Part shown: one piece after another, positions 1 to 8,114 of the stretch
Layout of the letters: the number at the start of each line of letters is the position of its first letter
Numbering within the stretch: position 1 is the stretch's first letter
DNA from: Kutzneria sp. CA-103260
GTDB taxonomy: Bacteria > Actinomycetota > Actinomycetes > Mycobacteriales > Pseudonocardiaceae
Direction: 5' to 3'
Assembly (NCBI RefSeq): GCF_018263855.1
Contig: NZ_CP073318.1
Coordinates: 5,766,001 to 5,830,000 of the forward strand
Length of the DNA: 64,000 nt
Position numbers and translations under genes: made by a program
Notes under the pieces: generated by a model
Database searches by the model: none
Told to the model about the DNA's origin: nothing
Seen by the model: only the letters and a program-made list of their open reading frames with translations

Positions 1-95
1 GGAAACCGGCTCAGCAGGGTGGTGGCGACGGCGAGACCCGAGCCGCGCAGGACCTGGCGGCGCGAGAAGGTGTCGGGCATGAGGTTGGCCTCCAT
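1..95 (-). CDS. N-terminus of a Tat-exported protein (partial)
   Basis: Only the first 31 or so residues are inside the window; the gene continues past the left edge. The reading frame begins at 95 (or at an in-frame ATG at 80) and contains SRRQVL followed by a hydrophobic alanine/leucine stretch, a twin-arginine signal peptide. The mature protein is not visible. It lies downstream of the TauD-like gene in the same direction, separated by about 150 bp with a strong hairpin, so it may be a separate transcription unit. In such clusters a second solute-binding protein would be a reasonable guess, but nothing seen here proves it. Confidence 0.6.
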   Translation of the reverse strand, partial: MEANLMPDTFSRRQVLRGSGLAVATTLLSRF

Positions 96-182
96 CGACG
101 GTGATGGGACCTGGACATGATCCCCAATTTCCCGGGACCGTCGACCAACTCAACCCGCTTGGAGCATCCCGAGCGGAGCTCG

Positions 183-223
183 CGCCGCCGAACGACGCAA
201 GTCACCAGCGCCGTTCGGCGGCG
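183..223 (-). terminator. 12-bp stem hairpin, likely terminator
   Basis: CGCCGCCGAACG at 183-194 is matched perfectly by its reverse complement at 212-223 with a 17-nt loop. It lies 24 bp beyond the stop codon of the TauD-like gene, the last gene of the minus-strand operon. There is no U-tract, as is common for actinobacterial terminators. Confidence 0.55.
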
Positions 224-246
224 ATTGTCCCTGGCGGACAACGGTT

Positions 247-1143
247 TCAGACGCGAGTGTAGTGCCCGGCCTCGTCGCCTTCGAGCACGTAGCTGGTCGC
301 GCCGTCGACACCGACCGGCACGTCGCCGGCCAGGGTGACGCGGTGCAGCAGCCGGGGCAGGTCGCCGTAGTCGTCCGGGGCGTAGTGCTGGGTGCTGCGG
401 TTGTCGAAGAAGATCAGGTCGCCCGGCGACCAGCGCCAGCGGGCCACGTTCTCCGGGCGCGTCACGTACGACTGGAGCAGCCGGAGGATGTCGTGCGACT
501 CGGTGGCGTTCAGCCCGACGACGCGTTGCGCGAAGCCGCCGATGAACAGCCCGCGCTCCCCCGACTCCGGGTGCACCCGCACCACCGGGTGGGCGGTGCG
601 GTACTTGCGGGAGGTGAACACCTTGCGGCGCTCGGCGGCGTGCTCGTTGGCCGGCGGGTCGGCGTAGTCGTAGTCGTTGGTGTGCACCGCCCACAGCTTG
701 TCGGCGAACTCCCGCAGCGGCGTCGGCAGGTCGTTGTACGCCGCGACCGCGTTGGCCACCAACGTGTTTCCGCCGTACGGAGGAACCACGAGCGCCCGCA
801 GCGTACTGGCCTTCGGCGGCGTGCGCACGAAGGTGACGTCGGTGTGCCAGCGGTTGGCCCGGGTGCCCTCTTCTCCGTTCACCGCAAGCACATTCGGCTG
901 GCCCTCGACCGACGGCACCGTCGGGTGCGCGCCGGTGAGCTCGCCGAACAGCGAGGCGAAGCGGGTCTGGCCGGCGTCGTCGAGGCGCTGCTCCCGGAAG
1001 AAGAGCACCTTGTGCTCGACCAGGGCGGCGTTGATCTCGGCGACGATCGCCGGCTCGACGCCGGCGGCGAGGTCGACGCCGACGATCTCGGCCCCGATCC
1101 GGCCGCCGACCCGGCGCACCTCGAATCCCGTTGTCGCGGTCAT
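247..1143 (-). CDS. TauD/TfdA-family Fe(II)/2-oxoglutarate dioxygenase
   Basis: A 298-residue protein of the taurine/alkylsulfonate/2,4-D dioxygenase family, which hydroxylates a substrate next to a sulfonate or ether group using Fe(II), oxygen and 2-oxoglutarate in the cytoplasm. The iron triad is visible: H100 and D102 in WHTDVTF, and the distal H253 in DNRSTQHYA. R268 in LHRVTLAGD is the expected 2-oxoglutarate anchor. The length is normal for the family. The start at 1143 overlaps the stop of the upstream permease by ATGA, so the two are translationally coupled. With the SsuABC-like importer and the flavin monooxygenase upstream it looks like organosulfur use; the exact substrate (taurine, alkylsulfonate, sulfate ester) is not decided by the sequence. 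Confidence 0.85.
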   Translation of the reverse strand: MTATTGFEVRRVGGRIGAEIVGVDLAAGVEPAIVAEINAALVEHKVLFFREQRLDDAGQTRFASLFGELTGAHPTVPSVEGQPNVLAVNGEEGTRANRWHTDVTFVRTPPKASTLRALVVPPYGGNTLVANAVAAYNDLPTPLREFADKLWAVHTNDYDYADPPANEHAAERRKVFTSRKYRTAHPVVRVHPESGERGLFIGGFAQRVVGLNATESHDILRLLQSYVTRPENVARWRWSPGDLIFFDNRSTQHYAPDDYGDLPRLLHRVTLAGDVPVGVDGATSYVLEGDEAGHYTRV

Positions 1144-1973
1144 GGTTGTTCCCTTCGCCAGGACGTGAACTTGCGTTCCAGGGCAACAAGAATCTGGTTG
1201 AACCCCACCCCGATGACCGAGATGGTCACGATGCCCGCGTACATCTGCGGGATCGCGAAGTTGAACTGGGCCGAGTTGACCAGGTAGCCCAGGCCGGCCT
1301 TGGCCCCGACCATCTCGGCCGCCACCAGCACCAGGATGGACACCGCGCCGGCCAGCCGGATGCCGGTGAACACCGTCGGCGCGGCCGCCGGCAGGATCAC
1401 CTTCTGGAACAGGCGGACCGGTGACAGGTCGAGCGACCGGGCCAGTTTCAGCAGGGTCGGGTCCACGGTGCGGACCGCACTGATCGTGTTCAGCAGGATC
1501 GGCCACACGCAGGCGTAGAGCACGATCGAGACCTTGGACGTCTCGCCGATGCCCAGCAGCAGCACGAAAACCGGCAGCAGCGCCAGGGCCGCGGTGTTAC
1601 GGAACACTTCCAGCAGCGGGCCCAGCAGCTCGGCCACCGGTTTGTACCAGCCGATCAGCAACCCCAGCGGGACCGCGACCACCACCGCCAGCCCGAAGCC
1701 GGTCAGCGACCGGCCCAGACTGGCCACCGTGTTGTCCAGCAGTTGGCCGTCGGCGGCGAGCTGCCACCAGGCGACCGCGACCTCGGAGAACGGAGGCAGG
1801 AAGGTCGAGTCGACCAGCCCGAGCCGCGGGGCCGCTTCCCAGATCGCCAGCAGGCCGAGGATCGCCGCCGACCGGAAGGCGATCCGCCGCAGTCCGCCCA
1901 GCCACCGGGCCACCGGCAGCGGCTGGTGAACAGCCTTGGGCGCCAACCGCTCCGCCACTTCCAGACCGCTCAT
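1140..1973 (-). CDS. ABC transporter permease, SsuC/TauC type
   Basis: A 277-residue integral membrane permease with about six hydrophobic segments. It carries the BPD_transp_1 EAA-like loop after ALLPVFVLLLGIGETSK, followed by RSLDLSPVRLFQKVILPAA, typical of nitrate/sulfonate/taurine importers. The start at 1973 overlaps the ATPase stop by ATGA; a longer frame to 2027 exists, but it runs into the ATPase gene and adds an unlikely arginine-rich tail. It should form the membrane channel with the ATPase (1970-2743) and the binding protein (2740-3717). Confidence 0.85.
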   Translation of the reverse strand: MSGLEVAERLAPKAVHQPLPVARWLGGLRRIAFRSAAILGLLAIWEAAPRLGLVDSTFLPPFSEVAVAWWQLAADGQLLDNTVASLGRSLTGFGLAVVVAVPLGLLIGWYKPVAELLGPLLEVFRNTAALALLPVFVLLLGIGETSKVSIVLYACVWPILLNTISAVRTVDPTLLKLARSLDLSPVRLFQKVILPAAAPTVFTGIRLAGAVSILVLVAAEMVGAKAGLGYLVNSAQFNFAIPQMYAGIVTISVIGVGFNQILVALERKFTSWRREQP

Positions 1974-2743
1974 CGCGCCACCTCCAAGCGCTGGGTCCGG
2001 GCGACCTCGTCGTGCAGCAGCTCCCATATCTCGTGCCGGTGCCGCGCGAACTCCGGGCTGGAGCGCAGGTCCCGGACCTCTCGCCGGTTGCCGAGGTCGA
2101 TCCGCACGGACCGCTTGATCCGGCCGGGACGCGAGGTCAGCACCGCGACCTGCTGTCCCAGGTAGACGGCCTCGTCGATGCTGTGGGTGATGAACACGAT
2201 CGTCTTGCCGGTGCGTTCCCAGATCCGCAGCAGCTCGTCCTGCAGCGACTCCCGGGTCTGGGCGTCCAGGGCGGCGAACGGCTCGTCCATCAACAGCACC
2301 TCGGGGTCATAGGCCAGGCTGCGCGCGATGGCCACCCGCTGCCGCATGCCGCCGGACAGCTCGTGCGGATGCCGCTGCTCGAAGCCGGTGAGCCCGACCA
2401 GGTCCAGGAACTCCCGGGCCCGTCCGGCCCGCTCGCGCCGCGGCACCCCGGTCGCCTCCAGGCCGAACTCCACGTTGCCCAGCGCGGTCCGCCACGGCAG
2501 CAGGGCGTACTGCTGGAACACGATGCCCCGGTCCAGCCCCGGGCCGTCGATCGGCTTGCCGTGCAACAGAAGCCGCCCGCTGGTCGGCCGGGTCAGGCCG
2601 GCGAGCAGGTCCAGCAGCGTGGACTTGCCGCAGCCGCTGGGCCCGACCAGCACCACGAACTCGCCGGCCGCCACGTCCAGGTCGACCCCGGCCAGCGCGG
2701 TGAAGTCCCCGAAGTCCTTGGTCACGCCGCGCAGGGTGATCAC
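1970..2743 (-). CDS. ABC transporter ATPase, SsuB/TauB type
   Basis: A 257-residue ATP-binding subunit. Walker A GPSGCGKST is at residues 34-42; the signature LSGGMRQR, Walker B VLLMDEPF and the H-loop FITHSIDEA follow in the normal order. The GTG start at 2743 overlaps the stop of the binding-protein gene by GTGA, and its own stop overlaps the permease start, giving tight coupling. It energises import of the ligand caught by the neighbouring lipoprotein. The subfamily (nitrate/sulfonate/taurine) is assigned from motif style and from neighbours; the ligand is inferred. Confidence 0.88.
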   Translation of the reverse strand: MITLRGVTKDFGDFTALAGVDLDVAAGEFVVLVGPSGCGKSTLLDLLAGLTRPTSGRLLLHGKPIDGPGLDRGIVFQQYALLPWRTALGNVEFGLEATGVPRRERAGRAREFLDLVGLTGFEQRHPHELSGGMRQRVAIARSLAYDPEVLLMDEPFAALDAQTRESLQDELLRIWERTGKTIVFITHSIDEAVYLGQQVAVLTSRPGRIKRSVRIDLGNRREVRDLRSSPEFARHRHEIWELLHDEVARTQRLEVAR

Positions 2744-3717
2744 GGGCCCACCCCGTTGAACTCGTTGGTGTACAACGCCGACACGTCGACCTTCCGGTTG
2801 GCCAGCTCTCCCCGCCCGGCCAGCCAGTCCAGCCACATCGACAGCTCGTGCTCGGACACCCGGCCGCCCTTCTCGGCCACGCCCCACGACTTCCAGTACT
2901 TCAGCGCGGACGTGTCCTCGTTGCGCTTGCGCTTCACCACGATCTGGGTCATCCGGTCCACCACCTGCGCGGCCGGCGTGGTGCGGCTCCATTCGATGGC
3001 CTTGCCGACACCGGTGACGAAGGCCCGCACGGTGTCGGGATTCTGGTGCAGGAACTTGTCGGTGAACACGTAGGTGCCGGCGGTGAACGGCCCGAGCAGC
3101 TCGTAGTCGGTGAACAGCTTGCGGATGCCGCCGGTCTGCAACGCCTTGTCCCGCAGGATGCCACCGAGCACGGCGACGTCGATCTGCCGCTGCCGCAGCG
3201 ACTGCTCGGTGTTGATCGGCGGCACCACCAGCGGCTCGGCCTTCTTCGCGTCGACGCCGTTGCGCTGCAGGTAGATGTCCAGCATGGCTTCGCTGTGGGC
3301 GCCGAGCGTGTTCATGCCGACCTTCCTGGCGGCCAGGTCGGCGGCCGACCGGATCGGACTGTCCGCCAGCACGTAGAAACCGTTGTAGGCGTACTGGTCC
3401 GAGCCGTAGTAGCCGATCACGGCCTTGATCGGCGCGCCGGCCGCGGCCAGTTTGACCACGGCGCCGTTGAACGCGCCGCCGAAGTCGGTCTGCCCGGTGG
3501 CCGCGGACTGGATGTCCTGCGGGCCGCTGATCGTGTTGCCCACCCAGTCCAGCCGCACGTCGCCGAGGAAGCCGAGGTCGGCGGCGAGCTCCGGCAGCGT
3601 CACCGAGCCGGCGCTGCCCTGGTAGCGCAGCGTCTTGGTCGCGCTGCCGCTCGCGGTGCCGCAGGCCGTGCTGACGGCCGCCGCCCCGGCCAGCGCCAGA
3701 AATGTTCTCCGTCTCAT
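2740..3717 (-). CDS. ABC substrate-binding lipoprotein (sulfonate/nitrate/taurine-like)
   Basis: A 325-residue exported protein: twin arginines, a hydrophobic core and a lipobox VSTAC with the lipidated cysteine at residue 19. The body (PELAADLGFLGDVRLDW, then PQDIQSAATGQTDFGGAF) is the NMT1/THI5-like or SsuA fold, with the usual 'time to become a consumer of the ligand' layout. It should sit on the outer face of the membrane and deliver ligand to the permease encoded downstream. The start at 3717 overlaps the monooxygenase stop by ATGA. The specificity cannot be told from sequence; a sulfonate or related small acid is favoured by context. Confidence 0.82.
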   Translation of the reverse strand: MRRRTFLALAGAAAVSTACGTASGSATKTLRYQGSAGSVTLPELAADLGFLGDVRLDWVGNTISGPQDIQSAATGQTDFGGAFNGAVVKLAAAGAPIKAVIGYYGSDQYAYNGFYVLADSPIRSAADLAARKVGMNTLGAHSEAMLDIYLQRNGVDAKKAEPLVVPPINTEQSLRQRQIDVAVLGGILRDKALQTGGIRKLFTDYELLGPFTAGTYVFTDKFLHQNPDTVRAFVTGVGKAIEWSRTTPAAQVVDRMTQIVVKRKRNEDTSALKYWKSWGVAEKGGRVSEHELSMWLDWLAGRGELANRKVDVSALYTNEFNGVGP

Positions 3718-5030
3718 GACGGAATCCGTTCGAAACGGCTCGCCGGCCGCCCGAGCCCGTAGTGGCCGCGCAATGTGTCCGCACTGTAACCTTTACGGAA
3801 CAAACCACGCCGACGCAGTTCCGGAATGACCTGGTCGACGAATTCCTCCAGCCCGGACGGCAGCAGCGGCGGCATCACATTGAATCCGTCGGCGGCGCCG
3901 TGTTCGCACCAGTGCTGAATGTGGTCGGCGATCTGCGCGGGCGTGCCGGCGACCACCTGGTGGCCGCGGCCGCCGCCGAGCCGGCCGATGAGCTGCCGCA
4001 GCGTCAGCTGCTCCCGCTCGACCAGGTCGCGGACCAGCTCGAACCGGCTCTTGGCGCCGTTGATCCGGGCGACCGGCGGGAACGGCGGCAGCGGCTGGTC
4101 CAGCGGATGGTCGTCGAGATCGACCCCGATCAGCTCGGACAACTGCCGCACCGCGCGGACCGGCACGATCAGCCCGTCCAACTCGTCGGACAGCCGCCGC
4201 GCCTCGGCCTCGGTGGAACCGAGCACCGGCACGATGCCGGGCAGCACCTTGAGCTCGTCGGGCAGCCGTCCGTGCTGGGCCAGCCGTGACTTCAGGTCCT
4301 GGTAGAAGGCGCGGGCGTCGTCGAAGGTCTGCTGCGCGGTGAACACCGCCTCGGCGTGCCGGGCGGCGAAGGCCTTGCCGTCCTCAGAGGAGCCGGCCTG
4401 CACCAGCAGCGGCCGGCCCTGCGGGCTGCGCACCGCGTTCAGCGGGCCCCTGACCTGGTAGAACCGGCCGTGGTGATTGATCTCGTGCACCTTGTCCGGG
4501 TCGGCGAACACGCCGCTGTCCACGTCCACGACCAGCGCGTCGTCCTCCCAGCTGTCCCACAGCGCGGTGACCACGTCCAGGAACTCGTCGGCCCGCTCGT
4601 AGCGCTCGGCGTGCTCGGCGACGCCGTCCCGGTTGAAGTTCTGCGCGGCCCGGTCGCCGGCCGAGGTGACGATGTTCCAGCCGGCGCGGCCGCCGCTGAT
4701 GTGGTCCAGCGAGGAGAACAGGCGGGCCAGGTTGTACGGCTCGGTGTAGCTGGTCGACGCCGTGGCGATTAGGCCGACGCGGCTGGTCACCGCGGCCATC
4801 GCGGTGAGCAGGGTGACCGGCTCGAACTTGCCGGCTGCGGTGTGCCGGACGTCGCCCCAGATCTGCACGCCGTCGGCCAGGAACACCGAGTCGAACGCGC
4901 CGTTCTCGGCGATTCTGGCCAGGTTCTGGAAATGTCGGACGTCGTTGACGAGTTCGGGATCGGTTCTCGGGTGTCGCCAGGCCGCTTCGTGGTGGCCAAC
5001 GCCCATCAGAAATGCGTTGAGATGCAGCAT
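3714..5030 (-). CDS. LLM-class flavin monooxygenase, NtaA/SnaA/DszA family
   Basis: A 438-residue TIM-barrel FMNH2-dependent monooxygenase. The N-terminus (LHLNAFLMGVGHHEAAWR), the block HISGGRAGWNIVTS and the C-terminal GTPAQIADHIQHW are typical of the nitrilotriacetate/dibenzothiophene-sulfone/pristinamycin monooxygenase branch. It needs reduced flavin from a partner reductase, which is not encoded nearby. As first structural gene of the operon it probably oxidises the imported compound or one derived from the TauD-like step. Which carbon-sulfur or carbon-nitrogen bond is cut is unknown. The ATG at 5030 is used because the frame upstream is not coding-like. Confidence 0.82.
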   Translation of the reverse strand: MLHLNAFLMGVGHHEAAWRHPRTDPELVNDVRHFQNLARIAENGAFDSVFLADGVQIWGDVRHTAAGKFEPVTLLTAMAAVTSRVGLIATASTSYTEPYNLARLFSSLDHISGGRAGWNIVTSAGDRAAQNFNRDGVAEHAERYERADEFLDVVTALWDSWEDDALVVDVDSGVFADPDKVHEINHHGRFYQVRGPLNAVRSPQGRPLLVQAGSSEDGKAFAARHAEAVFTAQQTFDDARAFYQDLKSRLAQHGRLPDELKVLPGIVPVLGSTEAEARRLSDELDGLIVPVRAVRQLSELIGVDLDDHPLDQPLPPFPPVARINGAKSRFELVRDLVEREQLTLRQLIGRLGGGRGHQVVAGTPAQIADHIQHWCEHGAADGFNVMPPLLPSGLEEFVDQVIPELRRRGLFRKGYSADTLRGHYGLGRPASRFERIPS

Positions 5031-5088
5031 GGAATTATGATGCGGACGCCGGCTCTGGGTGGTCTACATTGCGTCGGCTGAAAATAAG

Positions 5089-6192
5089 TCAGCCCACTGC
5101 GTGGGACAGCGGATCGGCGTAGAGCACGCCCAGCGCGACCGCGCCGCCGGCCACGGCCAGCACCGAGTCGCCGTCGAAGCTGCTGGGCAGCACGGTGTGC
5201 TCCGGCGCCGCGCACAGGTGGGAGCGCTCGGCGATCTCCGCCCGCAGTGCCCGCAGGCACTCCGGGAAGTGGATCACGCTCGCCTCGGTGACGACGAGGA
5301 CCTCCGGATTGACCACGTCGTACAGCAGTGCCGCCGCCCGGCCGACGGTCCTCGCCCGCTCCAGGAACGGATCAGCGTTGCCGGACAGGAGTTTCCGCAT
5401 CGACACACCGGCCGTGCGCCGGGCCCAGGCCTCGTCGGACACCGTCGCCTCGAAGCAGCCGGCATGTCCACGCCCGCATCGAATTCCCGGGTCGCCCACC
5501 GGCAGATGGGCCACGTCGCCCGCCGCCGAACGGGGGCCTCGGTGCGTCTGCCCGCCGGTGACGATCGCCGCGTCGACCACGTTGCCCACGAACAGATGCA
5601 GCACCGATTCACTCGCCCGGACCTCGCCGAACAGCTGCTCGGCCCGCACCAGCGCGCGGGCGTGGCTGTCCGCGTGCACCGGCAGGCCGGTGGCCGTGGC
5701 CAGGATCTCCCGCACCGGCACGTTCCGCCAGCCCAGCGACGCGTGCTCGACGACCACCCCGTTGTCGGTGTCCACCCAGCCCCCGGCCGCCACGCCGATC
5801 GCCAGCGGCCGCCGGTCGCCCAGAAACACCGGCAGCGCCTCGGCCACCGCGCGCAGGATCGTTCCCGGCGTCTGATCCTCGTGCGGGATCTCCTGCCGGG
5901 CAAGGACTTTGCCGCGCAGGTCGAGCAACGACAGCGTGCACTGGGTGTGCGCGATGTGCACCCCGCACACCGTGTGCCGGGCCGTGTCGATGTCCACCGG
6001 CACGTGTGGGCGGCCCATTCCGTTGCGGGACACCGGTCCCTCGGTCTCCACCACCAGGCCGCGGTCGGCCAGGCTGCCGCAGTGCCGGGACACGCCGGCC
6101 GGGCTCAGCCCGGTCAGCCGGGCGATCGTGCTGCGCGCCAACGGACCGTGCCGGAGCACGGCACGCAGCACGGTGGCGGGGGCGCCGGACAT
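5089..6192 (-). CDS. ROK-family transcriptional regulator
   Basis: A 367-residue protein with an N-terminal winged helix (about residues 5-60, ARSTIARLTGLSPAGVSRH) joined to a ROK/hexokinase-like domain. The ROK zinc motif is reduced: CGRGHAGC is present where CxCGxxGC is usual, so one cysteine is missing, and the kinase site looks degraded. It is therefore read as a ligand-sensing regulator rather than a sugar kinase. It is co-directional with the monooxygenase and importer, 58 bp upstream of them, and is the obvious candidate to control them. The effector is unknown. Confidence 0.8.
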   Translation of the reverse strand: MSGAPATVLRAVLRHGPLARSTIARLTGLSPAGVSRHCGSLADRGLVVETEGPVSRNGMGRPHVPVDIDTARHTVCGVHIAHTQCTLSLLDLRGKVLARQEIPHEDQTPGTILRAVAEALPVFLGDRRPLAIGVAAGGWVDTDNGVVVEHASLGWRNVPVREILATATGLPVHADSHARALVRAEQLFGEVRASESVLHLFVGNVVDAAIVTGGQTHRGPRSAAGDVAHLPVGDPGIRCGRGHAGCFEATVSDEAWARRTAGVSMRKLLSGNADPFLERARTVGRAAALLYDVVNPEVLVVTEASVIHFPECLRALRAEIAERSHLCAAPEHTVLPSSFDGDSVLAVAGGAVALGVLYADPLSHAVG

Positions 6193-6252
6193 GCGCCGAT
6201 GGTCACACCGCCCCCGCCCCCTGCCAACCCCATACCAAGCCGTGGGAACCCC

Positions 6253-6276
6253 CGCGAGTCCCGCTCTCGGGCAACT
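6253..6276 (-). repeat. Dispersed REP-like repeat, copy A
   Basis: Read on the minus strand this is AGTTGCCCGAGAGCGGGAC followed by TCGCG. Similar sequence occurs at 10815-10838, 30347-30375 and 42615-42640. It sits about 60 bp upstream of the ROK gene start, outside any convincing coding region. Confidence 0.6.
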
Positions 6277-6288
6277 ATCAGGACTTTG

Positions 6289-6459
6289 TTAGGTCGTCAT
6301 GGTGATCGCTGATGACGTGTGGGGCATCGACCAGTCCACGTACTGCAGATCACGCCCTCGCAACTGCACCTGCACAGAACCGGGGCCATCTCGCCGGTGA
6401 TCTTGTCGGCCGCCGCCGACAGAGCCCTCCAGCAACGCGAGCCGGATCACGGACTCCAT
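6289..6459 (-). pseudogene. Possible gene remnant or small ORF, unrecognised
   Basis: The 6193-6616 interval has no clear gene. On the minus strand one frame stays open for about 93 codons, ending with TAA at 6289-6291; its first good start is ATG at 6459 (56 residues). The C-terminal part reads LRGRDLQYVDWSMPHTSSAI, which does not match a family I recognise. It could be the tail of a decayed gene: the DNA beside it (CTTTGTTAGGT at 6284-6294) matches the terminal repeat of the IS701-type element further right. I would not treat it as a functional gene without expression evidence. Confidence 0.2.
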
Positions 6460-6581
6460 GCCTGCGGTCAGCCGCTCGACGAACGCGGCCGGCTCCTCAC
6501 CCTCGCTTCGGCGCAGGCAGGCAACTCGCGGCCCAGGGATTCCATGTCGAGCTGAACCGAGAGCTCACCGCCGTCACGCTG

Positions 6582-6608
6582 TTGTCAATCAACTGCTTGA
6601 TGGATACT
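6582..6608 (+). promoter_or_regulatory. Promoter with TetR-type operator for the hemerythrin gene
   Basis: TTGTCA (6582-6587) and GATACT (6603-6608) are spaced like weak -35 and -10 boxes. Between them lies the dyad ATCAA-CTGC-TTGAT (6588-6601). The ATG follows 8 nt after the -10 box, so the transcript is probably leaderless and a repressor on the dyad would cover the promoter. The same 14-bp core recurs upstream of the P450 at 8061-8074. Confidence 0.65.
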
Positions 6609-6616
6609 CTGGCCAC

Positions 6617-7318
6617 ATGACCGACACCTCCGTTCCGTCCGCTGGCAAACCGCTCTTCGCCGGTCCCAAGACCTGCGACGCGAGCGGCATGTTCGAGATT
6701 CACCGGATGCTCCGGCAGTCGTTTGACGAGGCCGTTGGCTTCGTCGACGGTGTCACACCTGGAGACAGCAAGCACGCCAAGGTCGTCGCCGACCAGCTGA
6801 ACCTGATCTCCAACGCGCTGCACGCCCACCACGAGGGCGAGGACCAGCAACTCTGGGACAAGATCGGCCAGCGGGCGCCCGCCTGCTTCCTGCACGTGGA
6901 ACGGATGAAGGTCCAGCACGCCGAGATGCTTGTCCACCTCGAAGCACTCGACCGGGCCGTTCCCGCCTGGCGAGACAGCGCAGGCAGTGCCGAGGCCGAG
7001 CCGGTAAGGGTGGCCCTCGCGGGCGTGTCCTCCGCCCTGGCCGCGCATTTCCCTGACGAGGAAGCCAACATCGTGCCTGCCATCGAACACCTCGTCACGC
7101 AGCCCGAGGTGGCGTGGTTCGAGAAACACGGCCGCAAGGCGACCCCGAAAGGGCAGGCGTGGAACATGGTCGGCGCCATCCTCTCCGCCCAGCCCGATGG
7201 CGGAAAGGCGTGGCTTAAGAAGCACATGCCCGGACCGTTCGGACTGGTGTGGCGGATCGTCGGCGCACCGCAGTACGCACGCTTCCGCGCGGCACTGGAG
7301 GGACGTGTTCGTCCATAG
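6617..7318 (+). CDS. Hemerythrin-domain protein
   Basis: A 233-residue cytoplasmic protein with an N-terminal HHE/hemerythrin-like four-helix bundle. Candidate iron ligands are spaced as expected: EIHRML, HAHHEGED, FLHVERMKVQHAEM and HFPDEE. Such domains bind a di-iron centre and take part in oxygen, NO or redox sensing; the precise role here is not known. The C-terminal third (after residue 150) is a basic, tryptophan-containing extension without a recognised domain. The ATG at 6617 was preferred over a long upstream extension because that extension runs through the operator. Control by the adjacent TetR protein is likely. Confidence 0.75.
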   Translation: MTDTSVPSAGKPLFAGPKTCDASGMFEIHRMLRQSFDEAVGFVDGVTPGDSKHAKVVADQLNLISNALHAHHEGEDQQLWDKIGQRAPACFLHVERMKVQHAEMLVHLEALDRAVPAWRDSAGSAEAEPVRVALAGVSSALAAHFPDEEANIVPAIEHLVTQPEVAWFEKHGRKATPKGQAWNMVGAILSAQPDGGKAWLKKHMPGPFGLVWRIVGAPQYARFRAALEGRVRP

Positions 7319-7394
7319 CGGACTGAACGGGCAGCCGAAGGCGCATTCCCAGGCGGTACACTGTCCGATCGGTGATCGAACGAGGGGGTTGCTC

Positions 7395-7985
7395 ATGCCG
7401 GGCACCAGGCGCACGGCGGCCGAGGGGGAGCAACGCCGGACGCAGATCCTCGACGCCGCTGAACGCACGATCGCCAGGACCGGCTTCGAAGGGTTCCGCG
7501 TTCGCGACATCGCCGACCAGGTGGGCATCAACATCGCCACGCTCCACTACTACTTCCCCACGAAACAGGCGCTGATCGAGGCTATGGCCCAGCGCATAGT
7601 CCGCACTCTCAAACCGGTTCAGCCAAGCCTGCACGACGCACGACAAGCGCTGACCAACCACATCGGGCACATCCTCACGCGCTTCGCGGCCAACAGGGAC
7701 CAGTTCGTCATCCTCAACGAGTTGAACGCACGGGCCGCCCGTGACGCGGAGCTCCACGGGGTCCTGCGGGCCTACGACGAGGACTGGGCCGACTATCTGC
7801 GCGACACCTTCGTGGCGGGCCGCGCCGCGGGCCAGTTCCGGGCGGATCTCGACCCGGAGGGAGCGACCGTGCTCGTCTTGGGCTTTCTCAAGGGCCTGGT
7901 GGCACAACTGGATCTCACGCCGCAACGATGCCGTCAGGCGGCCGATGAGATCATCCGTGCCGTGACAGCCCGCGACCACGAATGA
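7395..7985 (+). CDS. TetR-family repressor
   Basis: A 196-residue regulator with the standard N-terminal helix-turn-helix (RTQILDAAERTIARTGF, then IADQVGINIATLHYYFPTK, residues about 15-60) and an all-helical ligand domain. The start ATG at 7395 has a purine-rich GAGGGGG ribosome site 6 nt upstream. It lies between the hemerythrin gene and the P450 gene, both of which carry the same ATCAA-CTGC-TTGAT dyad in their promoters, so it probably represses both. No copy of the dyad is visible directly in front of this gene. The ligand may be the P450 substrate. Confidence 0.85.
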   Translation: MPGTRRTAAEGEQRRTQILDAAERTIARTGFEGFRVRDIADQVGINIATLHYYFPTKQALIEAMAQRIVRTLKPVQPSLHDARQALTNHIGHILTRFAANRDQFVILNELNARAARDAELHGVLRAYDEDWADYLRDTFVAGRAAGQFRADLDPEGATVLVLGFLKGLVAQLDLTPQRCRQAADEIIRAVTARDHE

Positions 7986-8058
7986 CCACAGGCCATCGCC
8001 CCGCAGCTGAGCACTGACCGCTGGACGGGTACGCCAGGCGACGTCTCGTCACCAAAGT

Positions 8059-8076
8059 CCATCAACTGCTTGATGG
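8059..8076 (+). promoter_or_regulatory. TetR-type operator upstream of the P450
   Basis: CCATCAA-CTGC-TTGATGG is a perfect dyad with 7-bp arms. Its 14-bp core is identical to the dyad at 6588-6601. It lies 39 bp before the P450 start, where it would overlap a promoter. Confidence 0.65.
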
Positions 8077-8114
8077 TTTCGTGCTGAGCAGCCGACTATC
8101 GCCATGAGAAACGG

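Noticed and set aside
6458..6616. Longer start for the hemerythrin protein
   Set aside because: The extension is rich in Arg/Ser and passes through the operator and -10 box; ATG 6617 fits the promoter.
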